The translations under genes and the position numbers were made by a program. 5,319 nt of DNA from an uncultured Haemophilus sp. (GTDB taxonomy: Bacteria > Pseudomonadota > Gammaproteobacteria > Enterobacterales > Pasteurellaceae): assembly GCA_902481695.1 (NCBI GenBank), contig CABSXY010000135.1, positions 1 to 5,319 on the forward strand, read 5' to 3'. This document shows positions 4,589 through 5,319 of this stretch, one piece after another; position 1 is the first letter of the stretch; each line of letters begins with the position of its first letter. The notes under the pieces were generated by a model that saw only the letters and a list, made by a program, of their open reading frames with translations, had not been told where the DNA came from and made no database searches.

Positions 4589-5319
4589 ATGTTGACAGAA
4601 TTTGGGAACTGGATTGAACAAGGATTGACATGGGTTATCGAGCATTTTGACGAGCCATTATGGAATATCACCATTGTTATTTTATTAGGTGTCGGTCTAT
4701 TTTTTACCATTACTACAGGGTTAGTGCAGTTACGTCTTTTCCCTACAAGTATACGTGAAATGTGGTTTGGACGTGCAGCAGAGGGAAATTCTTTAACGCC
4801 ATTCCAAGCGTTTGCAACTGGGCTCGCTAGTCGAGTTGGCGTAGGTAATATCAGTGGTGTGGCAACAGCCATTGCACTTGGTGGAGAAGGGGCAGTATTC
4901 TGGATGTGGGTAACGGCATTTATTGGGATGTCGAGTGCTTTTGCTGAATCGACTTTAGCACAGGTATTCAAAATTCAAGATAAAGATGGCTCTTTCCGTG
5001 GTGGCCCTGCTTACTATATTACACAAGGTTTAAAATCACGTTGCTTAGCGGTAGCGTTTGCAGTATCACTTATTTTTACTTTTGGTTTTGCATTTAATTC
5101 AGTGCAAGCAAACTCAATCGTAGAAGCGACTAAAAACGCTTGGGATTGGCAAGGTGAATATGTTGGTCTTGTTTTAGTGGTATTAACTGCCACCATTATT
5201 TTTGGTGGTGTGAAACGTATTGCGACCATTTCTAGTAGCGTAGTACCGATGATGGCACTCTTTTATTTAATTATGGCGGTAATTATCTTAGGCATGCATA
5301 TTGATATGATCCCGACGGT
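4589..5319 (+). CDS. AGCS-family sodium:alanine/glycine symporter, N-terminal part (cut by window edge)
   Basis: Inner-membrane secondary transporter of the alanine or glycine:cation symporter family, importing small neutral amino acids with Na+. 243 codons are visible and open to the right edge; family members run about 440-550 residues, so roughly half is present. Family hallmarks: FPTSIREMWFG (51-61) after the first membrane helix (about 26-46), FQAFATGLASRVGVGNISGVATAI (72-95) with the conserved GxGNIxGVA core, GAVFWMWVTAFIGMSSAFAESTLAQ (101-125), and FRGGPAYYI (136-144), the most diagnostic stretch. Further hydrophobic segments are near 153-170, 192-206 and 218-235. I chose the ATG at 4589 because GAGG (4580-4583) is five bases upstream; an in-frame ATG at 4565 would add eight residues, but its AGGA is only one base away. 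In H. influenzae, as I recall, a homologous symporter gene also follows nagK. Family is secure; substrate is not shown by sequence. Confidence 0.93.
   Translation, partial: MLTEFGNWIEQGLTWVIEHFDEPLWNITIVILLGVGLFFTITTGLVQLRLFPTSIREMWFGRAAEGNSLTPFQAFATGLASRVGVGNISGVATAIALGGEGAVFWMWVTAFIGMSSAFAESTLAQVFKIQDKDGSFRGGPAYYITQGLKSRCLAVAFAVSLIFTFGFAFNSVQANSIVEATKNAWDWQGEYVGLVLVVLTATIIFGGVKRIATISSSVVPMMALFYLIMAVIILGMHIDMIPT

Noticed and set aside
4558..5229. Open frames on the minus strand opposite the symporter gene
   Set aside because: They lie wholly antisense to a coding region with clear AGCS motifs, have no ribosome-binding sites of note and low-complexity, implausible protein sequence.

Overview
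The window looks like chromosomal DNA of a Haemophilus-type member of the Pasteurellaceae. The base composition is AT-rich. There are three perfect copies of the 9-bp Haemophilus DNA-uptake signal (AAGTGCGGT), two of them as an inverted pair forming a terminator, plus one degenerate copy. The proteins also read like Haemophilus housekeeping proteins. A species such as H. parainfluenzae or H. haemolyticus would fit, but the species cannot be fixed from this window alone.

Layout. Positions 1-716 (minus): the N-terminal 238 codons of parE (topoisomerase IV subunit B), running off the left edge. Positions 717-912: the parE promoter, then a strong terminator for queC built from two head-to-head uptake sequences. 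Positions 913-1590 (minus): queC, the preQ0 synthase of queuosine biosynthesis, with a preQ1-I-type riboswitch (about 1597-1631) whose pseudoknot would hide the queC Shine-Dalgarno sequence, and a good promoter behind it. Positions 1761-1904 (plus): a 47-residue lipoprotein gene divergent from queC. A bidirectional terminator (about 1919-1947) lies between it and the convergent ribA (1949-2596, minus; GTP cyclohydrolase II). A 66-bp spacer separates ribA from the divergent pgpB (2663-3388, plus; PAP2-type membrane phosphatase), which has its own terminator. Next come nagK (3534-4451, plus; ROK-family N-acetylglucosamine kinase), its terminator, and the start of an AGCS-family sodium:alanine symporter gene (4589 to the right edge).

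The genes do not form one pathway. They are mostly single-gene transcription units, each closed by its own intrinsic hairpin. Functions represented are chromosome decatenation, tRNA modification, flavin synthesis, envelope lipid recycling, amino-sugar salvage and amino-acid uptake. I saw no insertion sequence, phage gene, CRISPR array, tRNA or rRNA, no broken gene, and no gene-free stretch longer than 300 bp. I found no undescribed system. The points most worth a second look are the queC riboswitch, the uptake-signal terminator, the CPHC tail on RibA, the very small lipoprotein and an FNR-like palindrome upstream of nagK.
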